Origin: an uncultured Methylococcaceae bacterium
Lineage (GTDB): Bacteria; Pseudomonadota; Gammaproteobacteria; Methylococcales; Methylomonadaceae
Assembly: GCA_903839795.1 (NCBI GenBank)
Contig: CAIMDR010000030.1
Location: forward strand, 1 to 5,327
Direction: 5' to 3'
DNA: 5,327 nt
Below are positions 4,858-5,327 of the stretch, one piece after another. Under the pieces are notes generated by a model. The model was given only the letters and a program-made list of their open reading frames with translations. It had not been told where the DNA came from and did no database searches. The translations under genes and the position numbers were made by a program. Every line of letters starts with the position of its first letter. Positions within the stretch are counted from its first letter, which is position 1.

Positions 4858-5327
4858 AACAAAAAACACTGTTAATGTTAATAATTCTGGCGACAATCCT
4901 GGAAACTTTCAGTAATCATTTGGCAGGCTATGCTTTCGGTGCCAACACAGCAACGGAATCTTCCTCATTCCTCGCCGAACTCGTCAATAGTTTGTACCGT
5001 CATATTATCCAGGAAAACGGCTATCTTCTAATCTGGGACGGATTAAAAACGACCGTTATCATTTCCGGGTTCGCGATACTCTTTGGAACCGGGTTGGGTG
5101 CGTTGATCTGTTTTATGCGGATGTCGAAGCGAACGGTTCTCAACCTGCTTGCCAAAGATTATCTCACTATCCTTCGCGGTATTCCGATTCTGGTTTACTT
5201 GATGCTGATGTTTTATGTTGTCTTCGCTTCAATCGATATTAATCCGGGGCTGGTGGCTATTATTGCCTTTGGGATGAATTTTGCCGCCTACGCGTCCGAG
5301 ATTTTTAGAGTCGGCATTGAGGGAATA
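4854..5327 (+). CDS. Polar amino acid-type ABC transporter permease, N-terminal 158 residues
   Basis: This is an inner-membrane permease subunit of the HisM/GlnP (polar amino acid) ABC class; the frame is open to the right edge. A signal-like or membrane segment (about 5-20) is followed by a short presumably periplasmic stretch rich in Ser/Thr (31-38) and then FLAELVNSLYRHIIQENGYLLIWDGLKTTVIIS, the usual entrance of this permease family. Further helices lie at about 58-88, 103-125 and 130-146. TILRGIPILVYLMLMFY (105-121) and FAAYASEIFRVGIEGI (143-158) are typical, the latter being the start of the loop that docks on the ATPase. About 70-100 residues are missing. The ATPase and any SBP_bac_3-type binding protein would have to lie downstream. 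The roughly 57 residues before the first core helix are longer than in a minimal permease; I recall relatives with a fused N-terminal binding domain, so this could be a shortened version, but that is inference. The ATG overlaps the phosphatase stop by ATGA. Confidence 0.9.
   Translation, partial: MKQKTLLMLIILATILETFSNHLAGYAFGANTATESSSFLAELVNSLYRHIIQENGYLLIWDGLKTTVIISGFAILFGTGLGALICFMRMSKRTVLNLLAKDYLTILRGIPILVYLMLMFYVVFASIDINPGLVAIIAFGMNFAAYASEIFRVGIEGI

Overview
The window reads as chromosomal DNA of a Gram-negative bacterium, most likely a gammaproteobacterium. The evidence is lipoprotein and Sec signal peptides, Shine-Dalgarno-led overlapping genes, mid-range GC, and a REP-type palindrome whose translation gives the 'RPELVEG' / 'FDKLRANG' signature found in many proteobacterial genomes. 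No gene here fixes the genus.

Layout: (1) Positions 1-1428, minus strand, hold the first 476 codons of a 5'-nucleotidase-type metallophosphoesterase, probably a lipoprotein; its C-terminus lies beyond the left edge. (2) Positions 1429-1733 are a divergent intergenic region with candidate promoters and a cluster of TAGTGA-type repeats in inverted and direct orientation. (3) From 1734 rightward runs a tightly packed plus-strand operon of three genes: an NMT1/THI5-like periplasmic substrate-binding protein (overlaps the next gene by 17 bp), a membrane sensor phosphatase (TM - Cache - TM - HAMP - SpoIIE/PP2C), and the start of a HisM/GlnP-type polar amino acid ABC permease (ATGA overlap). The permease is cut by the right edge.

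Two things stand out. First, a nested palindrome of 133 bp (1808-1940) sits inside the signal-peptide coding part of the binding-protein gene. It has 24-bp terminal inverted repeats (23/24 paired), a REPIN-like core, and imperfect 8-bp flanking repeats. Removing the element plus one flanking repeat (141 bp, 47 codons) keeps the frame and gives a coherent signal peptide, which suggests an in-frame insertion whose right end now supplies part of the working export signal. Second, the operon places a solute-binding protein and a sensor phosphatase in one translationally coupled unit, and the adjacent permease belongs to a different ABC class from the one that normally works with NMT1-type binding proteins. 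I infer a solute-sensing signalling module, in which ligand binding outside the membrane could set the activity of a RsbU-like phosphatase in the cytoplasm. Its phosphoprotein target (a STAS-domain protein would be expected) is not in the window.
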